From Belliella buryatensis (GTDB lineage: Bacteria > Bacteroidota > Bacteroidia > Cytophagales > Cyclobacteriaceae): 64,000 nt of DNA. The notes beneath the pieces were generated by a model. That model was not told where the DNA came from and did not search any database. It worked only from the letters and a program-made list of their open reading frames with translations. The stretch is from positions 112,711 to 176,710 of the forward strand of contig NZ_FZOK01000011.1 in NCBI RefSeq assembly GCF_900188245.1. The letters run 5' to 3'. The position numbers and the translations under genes are program-made. Positions 8,464 through 17,555 of the stretch are shown one piece after another; the first letter of the stretch is position 1, and each line of letters opens with the position of its first letter.

Positions 8464-9084
8464 ATGGCCATTATCACGGAGTTGTTTTACCTTCCACCAA
8501 TTGAATATTTCGCGGCTATATGGGATGAAGATGTAATATATCTTGATTTAGAAGAAAACTATCAGAAGCAAACCTACAGAAATAGAACACAGGTTCAATT
8601 AGCCAACAAAACAGAAACCTTAAGTGTACCTGTAATTGGAGGAAATAAAAAGATCAGAACAAGTCAAATAAAAATCGATCATGATCAAAAATGGCTAAAT
8701 GTGCACCTGAGAGGTATACAAAGTGCCTATGGAAAGGCACCTTATTTCGAATATTATTTCCCCTATTTCGAAAAGGTTTATACAAAAAAATTTGACTTAT
8801 TAGCAGATATGAATTTGGACCTACTGACAGTTTGTCTGAAAATGCTTCAAAGTAAAATCAGTGTTCAAAAACTGGATCAGTGCATGCCTAATGGAGGAAA
8901 TAAAGACATCAGAGGGTTAATCAATGCCAAAAAGTCCTACCAAGAGAGGAGTATATACAAAGCCATACCCTATCAACAGCTATTTGGCTTAGACTTTGTT
9001 CCTAACTTGAGCATAATCGATCTATTATTCTGTATGGGACCAGAATCAAAAAGCATTCTGACCCAATCACAAAAAAATGATTGA
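8464..9084 (+). CDS. WbqC-like family protein
   Basis: 206 residues resembling the WbqC family: N-terminal ELFYLPPIEYFAAI, a middle RNRTQVQ-N-T-LSVPV stretch, and YGKAPYFEYYFPYFE. Some WbqC members sit in O-antigen loci, but the Bacteroidetes proteins are stand-alone with no known reaction. Its ATG follows the Sua5-like gene by 21 bases. Cytoplasmic; no signal peptide. Confidence 0.8.
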   Translation: MAIITELFYLPPIEYFAAIWDEDVIYLDLEENYQKQTYRNRTQVQLANKTETLSVPVIGGNKKIRTSQIKIDHDQKWLNVHLRGIQSAYGKAPYFEYYFPYFEKVYTKKFDLLADMNLDLLTVCLKMLQSKISVQKLDQCMPNGGNKDIRGLINAKKSYQERSIYKAIPYQQLFGLDFVPNLSIIDLLFCMGPESKSILTQSQKND

Positions 9085-9164
9085 ACAATGAGTAAAAGGA
9101 TTGTGTTTTTAAAACAAAATCGGTAACATTAGAATAGAATTCAAATCATTTAGAAAGGATATAA

Positions 9165-11690
9165 ATGGAAGCAAAATTTTCAAACAGAGTCAAAGAGGTG
9201 ATCTCCCTAAGTCGCGAAGAAGCTTTGCGTTTAGGACATGATTACATTGGTACAGAACACCTCTTGCTGGGCATGATTCGTGAGGGGGAAGGAGTGGCTG
9301 TTTCCATATTGAAGAAGTTGGGAGTTCCTTTGGATGAACTCCGTAATTCTGTGGAACGTGCTGTGAAAGGCACTGCAACCCACAATGTAAAGAACCTTGC
9401 CAATATACCGTTGACAAGACAATCTGAAAAAGTATTAAAAATCACCTATCTGGAAGCTAAGATTTTCAAAAGTGCCTTGATTGGTACAGAACACTTATTG
9501 CTTTCTATCCTACGTGATGAAGACAATATTGCAACGCAGATTTTGCAAAAATTCGACACCAATTACGATGCTGTGAAGGAGATGTTGGAATTTCAAACAG
9601 ATGGCCCAAGATCAAAAGCTGAGGCTGATGATCCAGATGAAGATAGCAGTAAGCTATTTGGTTCCTCGGGAAGTGGTGCTTCAGGTTCGTCTAAACCAGG
9701 TGCCGAAAAATCCAGGACTCCTGTTTTAGATAACTTTGGTCGTGACTTGACCAAAATGGCTGAAGATGACAAGCTTGACCCAATCATCGGTAGAGAAAAA
9801 GAAATAGAGCGTGTAGCGCAGATTTTATCCAGAAGAAAGAAAAACAACCCAATCCTTATTGGTGAACCAGGTGTTGGTAAAACAGCCATAGCCGAAGGAC
9901 TCGCGCTGAGGATTGTGCAGAAAAAAGTCTCTCGCGTGCTTTTCAATAAACGTGTGGTGACTTTGGACTTAGCATCTCTAGTAGCTGGCACCAAATATAG
10001 AGGTCAATTCGAGGAGAGAATGAAAGCCGTAATGAACGAGCTCGAGAAATCTCCAAATGTAATCCTATTCATTGACGAACTCCATACTATTGTGGGTGCT
10101 GGTGGTGCAAGTGGCTCTTTGGATGCTTCTAATATGTTTAAACCAGCCTTGGCCAGAGGTGAAATCCAATGTATTGGTGCTACAACCCTAGACGAATACA
10201 GGCAATACATCGAAAAGGATGGCGCTTTGGCTAGAAGATTCCAAATGGTGATGGTAGATGCTACCACGCCAGAAGAGACCGTCCAAATCCTGAACAACAT
10301 CAAGGATAAATATGAAGACCACCACAATGTCATCTACTCTCCTGAGGCTATTGAAGCATGTGTAAAGTTGTCTGATAGATATATTTCCGATAGATTTCTT
10401 CCTGATAAAGCAATAGATATATTGGACGAGGCAGGTGCTAGGGTGCATATCAATAATATACATGTACCTGAAGACATCTTGAAACTTGAGGAAGAGGTAG
10501 AGCAGATCAAGATTGAAAAAAACAGAGTTGTCAAAAGCCAAAAGTATGAGGAGGCAGCACAACTTCGCGATAAAGAGAAAAAACTACTCGAACAACTTGA
10601 GAATGCCAAGGTAAAATGGGAAGAAGAAAGCAAAACCAAACGCTACAAAGTAGAAGAAGAAAATGTAGCTGAGGTGATTGCGATGATGACGGGTATTCCT
10701 GCAAAGAGAATCGCTCAAAAAGAAGGAGCTAAATTGCTCAATATGGCTGAGGATTTAAAGGGCAAGGTGATCGGTCAGGACGAAGCTATCAAAAAGCTAA
10801 CCAAAGCGATTCAAAGGACACGAGTGGGATTGAAGGATCCTAAAAAACCAATTGGCTCCTTCATTTTCCTAGGACCAACAGGTGTAGGTAAAACTGAATT
10901 AGCTAAAATGCTTGCCACCTATCTTTTTGACAAAGAGGACTCTTTGGTTAGAATAGATATGTCTGAATATATGGAAAAATTCTCCGTATCCAGACTTGTA
11001 GGAGCGCCTCCAGGCTATGTGGGATATGAAGAAGGTGGGCAATTGACAGAAAAAGTCAGAAGAAAACCTTATTCTGTGGTCCTCCTTGACGAGATAGAAA
11101 AAGCTCACCCAGATGTGTTCAATATCTTACTTCAGGTTTTGGATGATGGAATCCTGACAGATGGACTTGGAAGGAGAGTAGACTTCAGAAATACGATCAT
11201 TATCATGACTTCCAATATTGGAGTAAGAGATCTGAAAGATTTCGGTGCTGGAATAGGTTTTGCCAATAAAGCCAAATCTGAAAACATGGATGACATCATG
11301 AAATCTACTATTCAGAGCGCTTTGAAAAAGGCTTTCAGTCCTGAATTCCTCAATAGATTAGATGATGTGGTAGTGTTCAATTCTCTTGAAAAATCACATA
11401 TCCATCAGATCATTGATATCAGCTTGAATAAGCTCTTCAGCAGAATCACTGATTTAGGTTATAATATTGAGCTTACCCCAAAGGCTAAAGATTTCTTAGC
11501 CGAAAAGGGTTACGATCAACAGTACGGTGCCAGACCATTGAATAGAGCTATTCAGAAATATTTGGAAGATGCACTAGCAGAGGAAATCTTAAAAGGAGAA
11601 CTTTCAGAAGGTGATATCATCCTTGCAGATTATTCTGGTGAAGGTGAAGAATTGACCATTCAGGTTCAGAAAAAAGAAAAGGCTGAGTAA
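9165..11690 (+). CDS. clpC: ATP-dependent Clp protease ATP-binding subunit ClpC
   Basis: 841-residue AAA+ unfoldase that feeds proteins to ClpP and acts in protein quality control. Order: two Clp-N repeats (1-145), a Gly/Ser-rich linker (about 165-180), AAA1 with Walker A GEPGVGKT and pore loop GTKYRGQ, a coiled-coil M domain (about 415-485), then AAA2 with GPTGVGKTE, pore motif GYVGYEEGG and the C-terminal small domain. The start has a good purine-rich RBS (AGAAAGGA at 9152-9159), which is uncommon in this window. Single-gene unit ended by the terminator at 11714. Confidence 0.95.
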   Translation: MEAKFSNRVKEVISLSREEALRLGHDYIGTEHLLLGMIREGEGVAVSILKKLGVPLDELRNSVERAVKGTATHNVKNLANIPLTRQSEKVLKITYLEAKIFKSALIGTEHLLLSILRDEDNIATQILQKFDTNYDAVKEMLEFQTDGPRSKAEADDPDEDSSKLFGSSGSGASGSSKPGAEKSRTPVLDNFGRDLTKMAEDDKLDPIIGREKEIERVAQILSRRKKNNPILIGEPGVGKTAIAEGLALRIVQKKVSRVLFNKRVVTLDLASLVAGTKYRGQFEERMKAVMNELEKSPNVILFIDELHTIVGAGGASGSLDASNMFKPALARGEIQCIGATTLDEYRQYIEKDGALARRFQMVMVDATTPEETVQILNNIKDKYEDHHNVIYSPEAIEACVKLSDRYISDRFLPDKAIDILDEAGARVHINNIHVPEDILKLEEEVEQIKIEKNRVVKSQKYEEAAQLRDKEKKLLEQLENAKVKWEEESKTKRYKVEEENVAEVIAMMTGIPAKRIAQKEGAKLLNMAEDLKGKVIGQDEAIKKLTKAIQRTRVGLKDPKKPIGSFIFLGPTGVGKTELAKMLATYLFDKEDSLVRIDMSEYMEKFSVSRLVGAPPGYVGYEEGGQLTEKVRRKPYSVVLLDEIEKAHPDVFNILLQVLDDGILTDGLGRRVDFRNTIIIMTSNIGVRDLKDFGAGIGFANKAKSENMDDIMKSTIQSALKKAFSPEFLNRLDDVVVFNSLEKSHIHQIIDISLNKLFSRITDLGYNIELTPKAKDFLAEKGYDQQYGARPLNRAIQKYLEDALAEEILKGELSEGDIILADYSGEGEELTIQVQKKEKAE

Positions 11691-11713
11691 AATACTCTAC
11701 TATATAATTAAAA

Positions 11714-11747
11714 AAAAAAGCGGCTAGGTAATCCTAGTCGCTTTTTT
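11714..11747. terminator. Bidirectional terminator between clpC and the sigma-factor operon
   Basis: A 15-bp stem with one G-T pair and a 4-base loop, with A tract before and T tract after, placed between two convergent transcription units, so it can end both. Confidence 0.9.
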
Positions 11748-11787
11748 GATTTTAAGAGTTATTTGTATGAAGAAAAGCTTAAAGGTA

Positions 11788-12732
11788 TTATTTTTCTATG
11801 CTAATCGACCCAGAGCTGACGGAGCCATTGACCATTTTTGAAGAACCATTATTGATCTGTAGCACTTTCCCTTTCGAATTATTCCCCACTCGCAATGATC
11901 CTGAAGAGGCTCTTAAATTATAATTGTAATCCTCAATATTAGACGTAGTTTTAATCTTTATACTCCCAGAAGTAGACTTTAAATTGGTCAGGTCTGATAA
12001 GCCTGATTGTGTAAACTCCGCAGAGCCTGAGACTGAATTTACAGATTCAATTTGTTTAACCTCTGATAGTTTCGCACTCCCTGAGCTAATCTTAAGTGAT
12101 AAAGGTCCATCAATCTGACTCCCTTTCACTGATCCACTCACCAAACTAAGGCTAGCCTTGCCCATGATGTCTGTGATGGAAGCAGAACCTGACGAGGCAC
12201 TCATGACCAAATCACCTTTCAATCCACTTATGTTTATTCTTCCTGACGAAGCTTTGGCTTCTAAAGCACCTGTAATATGAGAAACATTCATGCTACCAGA
12301 AGCTACACTGATCTTTGTTTGTGCTGCTGACACCCTTTCCACTTTGATAGAGCCTGAACCCGCACTTAGTTCCAAAAGCATTTGCTCTGGCCCTACTATT
12401 TTAATATAGCCTTTAGTTTGACTACCTCTCCAAGAATTACTGCCACTATTATTTTGCTGATAAGTGATTTTCAACACATCTCCAACGGCTACAAAAATAA
12501 CATCCTGATTTGTATTGGTGGACTCCAAGTAGACATCTACGCTTACATCTTGTTTACTCGGATCTCCTAAGTATTCCATCTCCAACATTCCACTACTCAC
12601 TTCGATCCTCTGGATTCCAGCAAAATTCCTTTGTGTATCAATCAATACCTCCTTTTGAGCCATTGATTCGGATGAAATTATTAGAGTAAGTATACCACAA
12701 ATTGTATAAAATATGTTCTTAAATATTTTCAT
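11788..12732 (-). CDS. Secreted DUF4097 / adhesin-head-like beta-helix protein
   Basis: 314 residues with an N-terminal signal (about 1-25, ending in SMAQ). From about residue 120 on, short repeats end in (V/A/S)SGS followed by a beta strand (SGSMNVS, SGRINIS, SGSASIT, SGSVKGS, SGSIKIK), as in the right-handed beta-helix of DUF4097 / DUF2807 proteins. Such proteins occur beside ECF sigma/anti-sigma pairs in Bacteroidetes. Last gene of the sigma operon, 11 bases after the second barrel gene. Role in envelope stress is inferred from context. Confidence 0.75.
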   Translation of the reverse strand: MKIFKNIFYTICGILTLIISSESMAQKEVLIDTQRNFAGIQRIEVSSGMLEMEYLGDPSKQDVSVDVYLESTNTNQDVIFVAVGDVLKITYQQNNSGSNSWRGSQTKGYIKIVGPEQMLLELSAGSGSIKVERVSAAQTKISVASGSMNVSHITGALEAKASSGRINISGLKGDLVMSASSGSASITDIMGKASLSLVSGSVKGSQIDGPLSLKISSGSAKLSEVKQIESVNSVSGSAEFTQSGLSDLTNLKSTSGSIKIKTTSNIEDYNYNLRASSGSLRVGNNSKGKVLQINNGSSKMVNGSVSSGSISIEK

Positions 12733-12743
12733 TGGTTTTTTAA

Positions 12744-13535
12744 TTATAAGATGATACCAAAACTAATTGCGTTTACTCTGGGGCCTTTGTTCTTTTGGAA
12801 ATATTCGTTCAAATCATAATTGAAAAAGAAGTCTGTCCCTCCTACTCCTAATGCTAACCTTGCACCATATCTATAATTGTTAGCAAACATGTTATTCCGA
12901 TCAAAGGTCTTGTTTTTAGAACCTGATTCGTCTTCAAAGACAAATTTCCCCCTCCCACCTAATCTATAACCAGCATATGGCCCAACTCCTATTCTGAACT
13001 TGCCATTGCTAGAATGGAAAGTTGGAATTAAACTCAAGTTCACATATGAAGAAGTAATTTTAGATTTTGTTCCTTCTCCATCTTCAAACTGTTCGAAAAG
13101 AATTCCATCAGCCCCTCTTTGGGCGATCAAATTCCTGTCTTCAAATTTAAAATTGAACCAATTTACACCTATGGCTGGATTCAAAGAGAAGTTTTTGCCA
13201 AGCTTATATTGATGCTGATAATTGATCCCCACCATCCAACTACCCCAAGGTTTTACTTGTGGCGCTGCATCATTTTCCAGCCAAGTGTTGATCCCCAAAT
13301 CAAGATTGAGGGATCGCTCGTGCCTACGCTTCTTTTTCCCTTCCATATCAATTGCACCACCTTCTGTCTTTAAGCTCCAGGTTTTATCTTTATACTTTTC
13401 ATAATGCCATTCCTCACCAAACATTTTAAAATCACGAGTCTTCACAACATCTTTACCAACAGTATCTTGCTCTTGAGCCAAGATGCCCCCTAGACACAAC
13501 ATAACCATGGTCATTGTTAAAAAAAGCTTTGTCAT
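12744..13535 (-). CDS. Outer-membrane beta-barrel protein (paralogue of next gene)
   Basis: 263 residues with signal peptide (1-20, ending in LAQ). From about residue 75 on, amphipathic strands alternate with turns and the protein ends in a hydrophobic/aromatic strand (AISFGIIL), as outer-membrane barrels do. It lines up along its length with the protein at 13585-14613: shared blocks include LDLGINT, WGSW-VG, WFNFKFEDR versus WYNFKFENR, and GPYAGYR-GGR. The two arose by duplication. No specific function can be named. Confidence 0.7.
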   Translation of the reverse strand: MTKLFLTMTMVMLCLGGILAQEQDTVGKDVVKTRDFKMFGEEWHYEKYKDKTWSLKTEGGAIDMEGKKKRRHERSLNLDLGINTWLENDAAPQVKPWGSWMVGINYQHQYKLGKNFSLNPAIGVNWFNFKFEDRNLIAQRGADGILFEQFEDGEGTKSKITSSYVNLSLIPTFHSSNGKFRIGVGPYAGYRLGGRGKFVFEDESGSKNKTFDRNNMFANNYRYGARLALGVGGTDFFFNYDLNEYFQKNKGPRVNAISFGIIL

Positions 13536-13584
13536 ATAATTATATTTTACTTTTCGGATTTAATAAAACTTTCAACTTTGTATT

Positions 13585-14613
13585 TTAAAATATCACACCA
13601 AATGTGATTGGGTGTAATTCAGGTCCTCGACCGTCTTGGAAGAGTGTATTGAGATCATATGTTGAGAAGAAATTGAATCTACCTACACCTACCTCTCCTC
13701 TCAAACCATATCTTAAATTGTTCAAATAAGTGCCTGTATTAAGCTTCTCTTTTCTTCTTCCTCCACCATCAAGTTCTCTATAAACATACTTGCTTCTACC
13801 ACCTACACGGTACCCAACATATGGCCCTGCAGCTATCCTCAGCCCTTTATCACCATTATCATTCATCCTTCCAAAATCCAATTTGAGTAAAGACTGAGCA
13901 GTCAAATAAGATGCGGAAATCTTGCTTTTGAAACCGTTCACATCTGTTCTTTGGATGAAATCTATTTCTCCATCACCTCTCACGGCTTGAAAATCTCTAT
14001 TCTCAAATTTGAAATTATACCACTGGAAACCTATCCCAAAATCCCAATAAAAACCTTTAGAGATTCGTTGAGATGCCATCCAGTTCAATCCAACATTCCA
14101 ACTTCCCCAGCCTTTAGTTGCATAAGGCTCTGCTGAAGAAGGGAAATTACCGTCTCCATCCAAATAAGTATTGATACCCAGGTCTATGTTAAAAAAGGTG
14201 CGAAATGTTTGTTCTTTTTTTACTTTTTTCTCACCTGACTCAACCTTCACTTTGGTATTTCCTCCTGATTCGTCTACAGTCACCCTTACCCTTCCGACTG
14301 TCACTTCAGTCTCGGGTCCTTGTTCTCTGACTGTGATGATTTCCTTGTTTCCAATCATAGCTTTTTGTTCTACAATATTCCACTCACCGGTTTCTTTATC
14401 TAGCTCTACATCCAATTGACGAATGATTTCATTCACATCCATTGACTTGAGTTTATCGAAGTCCTCTTTACTTTCTATGATTAAAACAATCTTACCAGAT
14501 TTACCAAACTCAACAATGATGCTGTCTTTTTCTGCAAATCTTTCCATGCGGCTGTTTCCAAAAGCAAACTGTACTACAGCCATAAAACCGAATAACAACA
14601 AATATTTTTTCAT
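13585..14613 (-). CDS. Outer-membrane beta-barrel protein with N-terminal periplasmic region
   Basis: 342 residues: signal peptide (1-19), an acidic and Lys-rich region of about 120 residues absent from its shorter neighbour, then the same barrel domain as the protein at 12744-13535, ending in ITFGVIF. The extra region (IIVEFGKSGKIVLIIESKED and TEVTVGRVRVTVDES strands) may be a periplasmic beta domain. It follows the anti-sigma gene by 22 bases and is probably a target and part of the sigma operon. Confidence 0.7.
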   Translation of the reverse strand: MKKYLLLFGFMAVVQFAFGNSRMERFAEKDSIIVEFGKSGKIVLIIESKEDFDKLKSMDVNEIIRQLDVELDKETGEWNIVEQKAMIGNKEIITVREQGPETEVTVGRVRVTVDESGGNTKVKVESGEKKVKKEQTFRTFFNIDLGINTYLDGDGNFPSSAEPYATKGWGSWNVGLNWMASQRISKGFYWDFGIGFQWYNFKFENRDFQAVRGDGEIDFIQRTDVNGFKSKISASYLTAQSLLKLDFGRMNDNGDKGLRIAAGPYVGYRVGGRSKYVYRELDGGGRRKEKLNTGTYLNNLRYGLRGEVGVGRFNFFSTYDLNTLFQDGRGPELHPITFGVIF

Positions 14614-14635
14614 AAGTCTTTAAATCAAATTTTGC

Positions 14636-15406
14636 TTATTTACTTCTCTCTTTTCTAGTGGTGATTGTGGCAAAAAGATTGTTCTTTGCATCCTGCAGTT
14701 CTGCAAAACCCTGATCTACTTTGTTTAGAAACCCACCTATTTTTTCTACTTTTTCCTCAATTTCATCTATTAGTCCTTGCTTGGCAGGTTCGGCTTCTTT
14801 GATGCCACTTCCTCGGATGGTGATAGTGTATGACACTTCTTCCTGCGTATCCTCAATTTTGGCTTCTGCCAAAGACTCGTCAATTTTTAAATCAGGCAAC
14901 TTCAATTCTGGCAAATTCAGAAGCGCACTGCTCATATCTATCTCATTCTTAACTTCAGCTACCAAACCCTGCTTTTTCTCTGCTCCCTCTTTCCTAGAAA
15001 CTTCAACATTCATAGATGCTGCTTTTGATGATGGTTTAGAATATGCTCTATTAATCTGTGGTTGTATTTGATTTTTTGAATCATCGTTAGTAGCTTCCTC
15101 AACTTGTATAAGGTCAACATCTACTCTGCTTTCGGTCTCTAGATTAACTTCGGCAGGAACAGATTCATTTATGGCTACCTGAATATCCTCTTGGACTAAG
15201 TCATTTGACAGGAACCAACCTAGATATGCTAGACCAAGTAATACCACAACTGAGGCCGCTATTCGCATGAATGGGAAATAAATCCCACCCCTCCTTTGAG
15301 ACAGTTGACCTTCCAATTTTTCCCAAGCAAGTGCTGAGGGATTTATTTCATGATTAGCAAGTTTATTTCGGAACAACTCGTCTAATTTTTTATCTTGTTT
15401 AGCCAT
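14636..15406 (-). CDS. Probable membrane anti-sigma factor
   Basis: 256 residues: a cytoplasmic N-terminus of about 45 residues (LDELFRNKLANHEINPSALAWEKL, the usual start of Bacteroidetes anti-sigma-like proteins), one membrane helix (about 48-66), and a long periplasmic part rich in Glu, Lys and Val without clear domains. The start overlaps the sigma-factor gene by 8 bases, the classical sigma/anti-sigma arrangement. There is no ZAS zinc motif, so the role rests on topology and position. Confidence 0.7.
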   Translation of the reverse strand: MAKQDKKLDELFRNKLANHEINPSALAWEKLEGQLSQRRGGIYFPFMRIAASVVVLLGLAYLGWFLSNDLVQEDIQVAINESVPAEVNLETESRVDVDLIQVEEATNDDSKNQIQPQINRAYSKPSSKAASMNVEVSRKEGAEKKQGLVAEVKNEIDMSSALLNLPELKLPDLKIDESLAEAKIEDTQEEVSYTITIRGSGIKEAEPAKQGLIDEIEEKVEKIGGFLNKVDQGFAELQDAKNNLFATITTRKERSK

Positions 15407-15968
15407 TGATTCTCCTTTCTTTAAGTTCTTGCGCGGCTATTTTTTGCTTTAGCAAATTTCTACTTCTGTTCAATTGGGACTTTGAGGTACTTTCAGATAT
15501 CCCCAAAAGTTCTGCAATCTCTGCATGACTGTAACCTTCCACTGCATAGAGATTAAATACGGTTCTGTAACCTGTGGGTAAGCTAGTCACTAAATCCATC
15601 AGCTCTTCAGCTTCAAGATGGTTAGATTCATAACTTGGTTGAATGTAGTCTCCTTCTTGATCTAAATTGACTTCCATAAGTAAGTTCTTATTATTTCGGA
15701 GCGTAAGCAGTGATTGGGTTACAATCACCCTTTTCATCCATCCTTCAAAGCTTCCTTTGGACTCAAACTGATCGATTTTCTCAAAGATCTTCATGAAAGC
15801 TTCTACCAATACATCCTCTGCCAAGTCTCTATCTTTGATATATCTGAGGCAGATCGAATAGAATTTTTTAGAGTAGCTATCATAAAGCATACGTTGAGCC
15901 TTTCGGTCTCCCTTTCTGCATCCTTCGATGATATCTTGTTCACTTCTAAAAATTCTATTTCCAAACAT
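15399..15968 (-). CDS. ECF-type RNA polymerase sigma factor
   Basis: About 189 residues from ATG 15968 (a start 13 codons upstream is possible but less typical). Sigma region 2 is seen in DRDLAEDVLVEAFMKIFEKIDQF and W-x-x-RVIV; region 4 in LPTGYRTVFNLYAVEGYSHAEIAELLGISESTSKSQL, a helix-turn-helix that reads the -35 site. It should direct the operon behind it (anti-sigma, two barrels, DUF4097), probably including itself, in response to an envelope signal. Confidence 0.9.
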   Translation of the reverse strand: MFGNRIFRSEQDIIEGCRKGDRKAQRMLYDSYSKKFYSICLRYIKDRDLAEDVLVEAFMKIFEKIDQFESKGSFEGWMKRVIVTQSLLTLRNNKNLLMEVNLDQEGDYIQPSYESNHLEAEELMDLVTSLPTGYRTVFNLYAVEGYSHAEIAELLGISESTSKSQLNRSRNLLKQKIAAQELKERRING

Positions 15969-16165
15969 TGTAAATCGTCTTTCAAGTAGGTAGATGCAGG
16001 TTCTCAAAAATTGGTTGCATGAAGTTGTGAAAAAAAGTTAAATTTTATCAATCATTCTTAAATGGATTAACAAAAATGATTAAAAAATAAGGCAAGAGCA
16101 TAAAAAAGGGAGTTTTGAAAACCCCCCAAATGATCAATACTTAAATTAACAGCAATATATACTGC

Positions 16166-16534
16166 TCACTCAAACATATCTTTGACTACCAGTACCCAGT
16201 CCTTATCCAAAACCAAGTATCCAAAATCAAAGCAAAACTCATACTGACCACCTTTATAATTGACTAATAGGTGGGTATGATAAAGAAAATTATAACCTAG
16301 CTTCAGCATTTTATTTCTCGGAACTCTCACATTTCCTACTCCCTCAGCATACACCTTTTCTAGAATTTTCCTATTTAACCGTAATTGCTTGTAAATTTTG
16401 ACAACGCAATCATTGGTTTCCTTACGATGGATGTTGTTATAAGCATTTCTACATCCATCATCGCAAAACACCTTGTCCGAACGACCATAAATAGGTTCGT
16501 TGCACTTTTTGCAGTACCTTTTTTCTATTATCAT
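16166..16534 (-). CDS. Small zinc-ribbon protein (DUF2116-like)
   Basis: 122 residues. The N-terminal 35 residues hold a four-cysteine ribbon (YCKKC at 7-11, FCDDGC at 24-29) followed by RNAYNNIHR, as in DUF2116-type zinc ribbons. The remainder is a compact basic/aromatic domain with no motif I recognise, ending in VLVVKDMFE. Function unknown; nucleic-acid or protein binding is possible. Monocistronic. Confidence 0.65.
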   Translation of the reverse strand: MIIEKRYCKKCNEPIYGRSDKVFCDDGCRNAYNNIHRKETNDCVVKIYKQLRLNRKILEKVYAEGVGNVRVPRNKMLKLGYNFLYHTHLLVNYKGGQYEFCFDFGYLVLDKDWVLVVKDMFE

Positions 16535-16607
16535 AAAAGTAGCAGGTTTAAAAGTTATACAACAAATTGAATTACAGCATTTTAAAATTAACTAAATAAT
16601 CACTTTG

Positions 16608-16635
16608 AAAAAATACCCTGTACAGGGTATTTTTT
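16608..16635 (-). terminator. Bidirectional terminator after the ComEA-like gene
   Basis: A perfect 13-bp inverted repeat about a TA centre (arms 16608-16620 and 16623-16635), with A tract left and T tract right. It starts 6 bases after the stop of the minus-strand gene. Confidence 0.85.
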
Positions 16636-16641
16636 ACCAAT

Positions 16642-17325
16642 TCAAAAAGTAAGATATGGCTTAATCTTATTAACCCATTCTTCTGTAAATATCCGAACTT
16701 TGAATAAATCCTCGGCCGAGGTGTATGGTCCATGTTGATCTCTGTAAGCTACAATTACCTTTGCAGATCCATAATTGATGTATGGATGCGTGGCAAGTAG
16801 CTGAACGTCTGAAGTGTTTATATCAATCTTTTTTTTGACACCAGGTATAAATTCAAAATAATCAAATATTCTTTCGCTTACTTCTGGCGTCATCCCAAAG
16901 ACATCAAGCAACTGATCCATGCTGTGCATCCCTCCTAGTCCATCTCTGAATTTAATAATCCTTCCAGCCATAGTTTGCCCTACTCCAGGCACAATTTGAA
17001 GAACAATTGAGTCTGCTTCATCAAAGCTTAATTTCTTATAGACCTCTTGTCTTCTATTACTAGAATTTTTTCGAGAGGTGTCAGAAATATAGTTTTGATA
17101 GGTAGGCATAGACCCTATCTTCATCCAACCACTCTTTTCCAAACTATCTAATTGAGCATGAAAATTAACCAAATCCAAAGGATCTTCTCTTAAAAAAATT
17201 TTCTCATATACAATTGGAATCGCATAGAGTATCACAATAATTGGCAGTAATAAAACGAATCCTCTAGATTCCCTATTAGTGAATCCAAAATAGGTTTTGA
17301 AGAAAAAATAAATCTTTTTGACCAT
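16642..17325 (-). CDS. Membrane-anchored ComEA-like helix-hairpin-helix protein
   Basis: 227 residues from ATG 17325 (a TTG 12 bases upstream is unlikely). One membrane helix (about 20-40), a linker, then repeated helix-hairpin-helix units: SIVLQIVPGVGQTMAGRI and DVQLLATHPYINYGSAKVI carry the hG-h type turns, and a third lies near the end. The layout resembles ComEA, which binds incoming DNA in the periplasm, but Bacteroidetes carry many such proteins and no competence genes are nearby. Confidence 0.75.
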   Translation of the reverse strand: MVKKIYFFFKTYFGFTNRESRGFVLLLPIIVILYAIPIVYEKIFLREDPLDLVNFHAQLDSLEKSGWMKIGSMPTYQNYISDTSRKNSSNRRQEVYKKLSFDEADSIVLQIVPGVGQTMAGRIIKFRDGLGGMHSMDQLLDVFGMTPEVSERIFDYFEFIPGVKKKIDINTSDVQLLATHPYINYGSAKVIVAYRDQHGPYTSAEDLFKVRIFTEEWVNKIKPYLTF

Positions 17326-17529
17326 ATCTATGAACAATAAAATGAATGAAAAATAAATCCAATCCCACCTAATAGATCGTATCTATAAGTCATAAGTTAA
17401 TAAAATTGGATTATGAAGTCAAGAATGTCGACATTTGTGTTCGTAGTAAGAAGATAAAACCGATTATTTAGACAGATTTTAAATTATTCAGACATTCTCC
17501 AAAATTTTCTTTTGCTCTGTTTAATGAAT

Positions 17530-17537
17530 TAAATTTG
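17530..17537 (+). promoter_or_regulatory. Candidate hemA promoter
   Basis: TAAATTTG matches the TAnnTTTG box exactly; a TTTG at 17511-17514 may be the -33 element, though the gap of 15 is a little short. It lies 19 bases before the chosen ATG and overlaps the TTG that would otherwise be read as a start. Confidence 0.45.
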
Positions 17538-17555
17538 TACCGTAAATTACCTGAA

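Noticed and set aside
10188..10562. Antisense ORFs inside clpC (several, the longest 133 codons)
   Set aside because: Codon-pattern shadows of a strongly conserved gene; no signal, motif or promoter.
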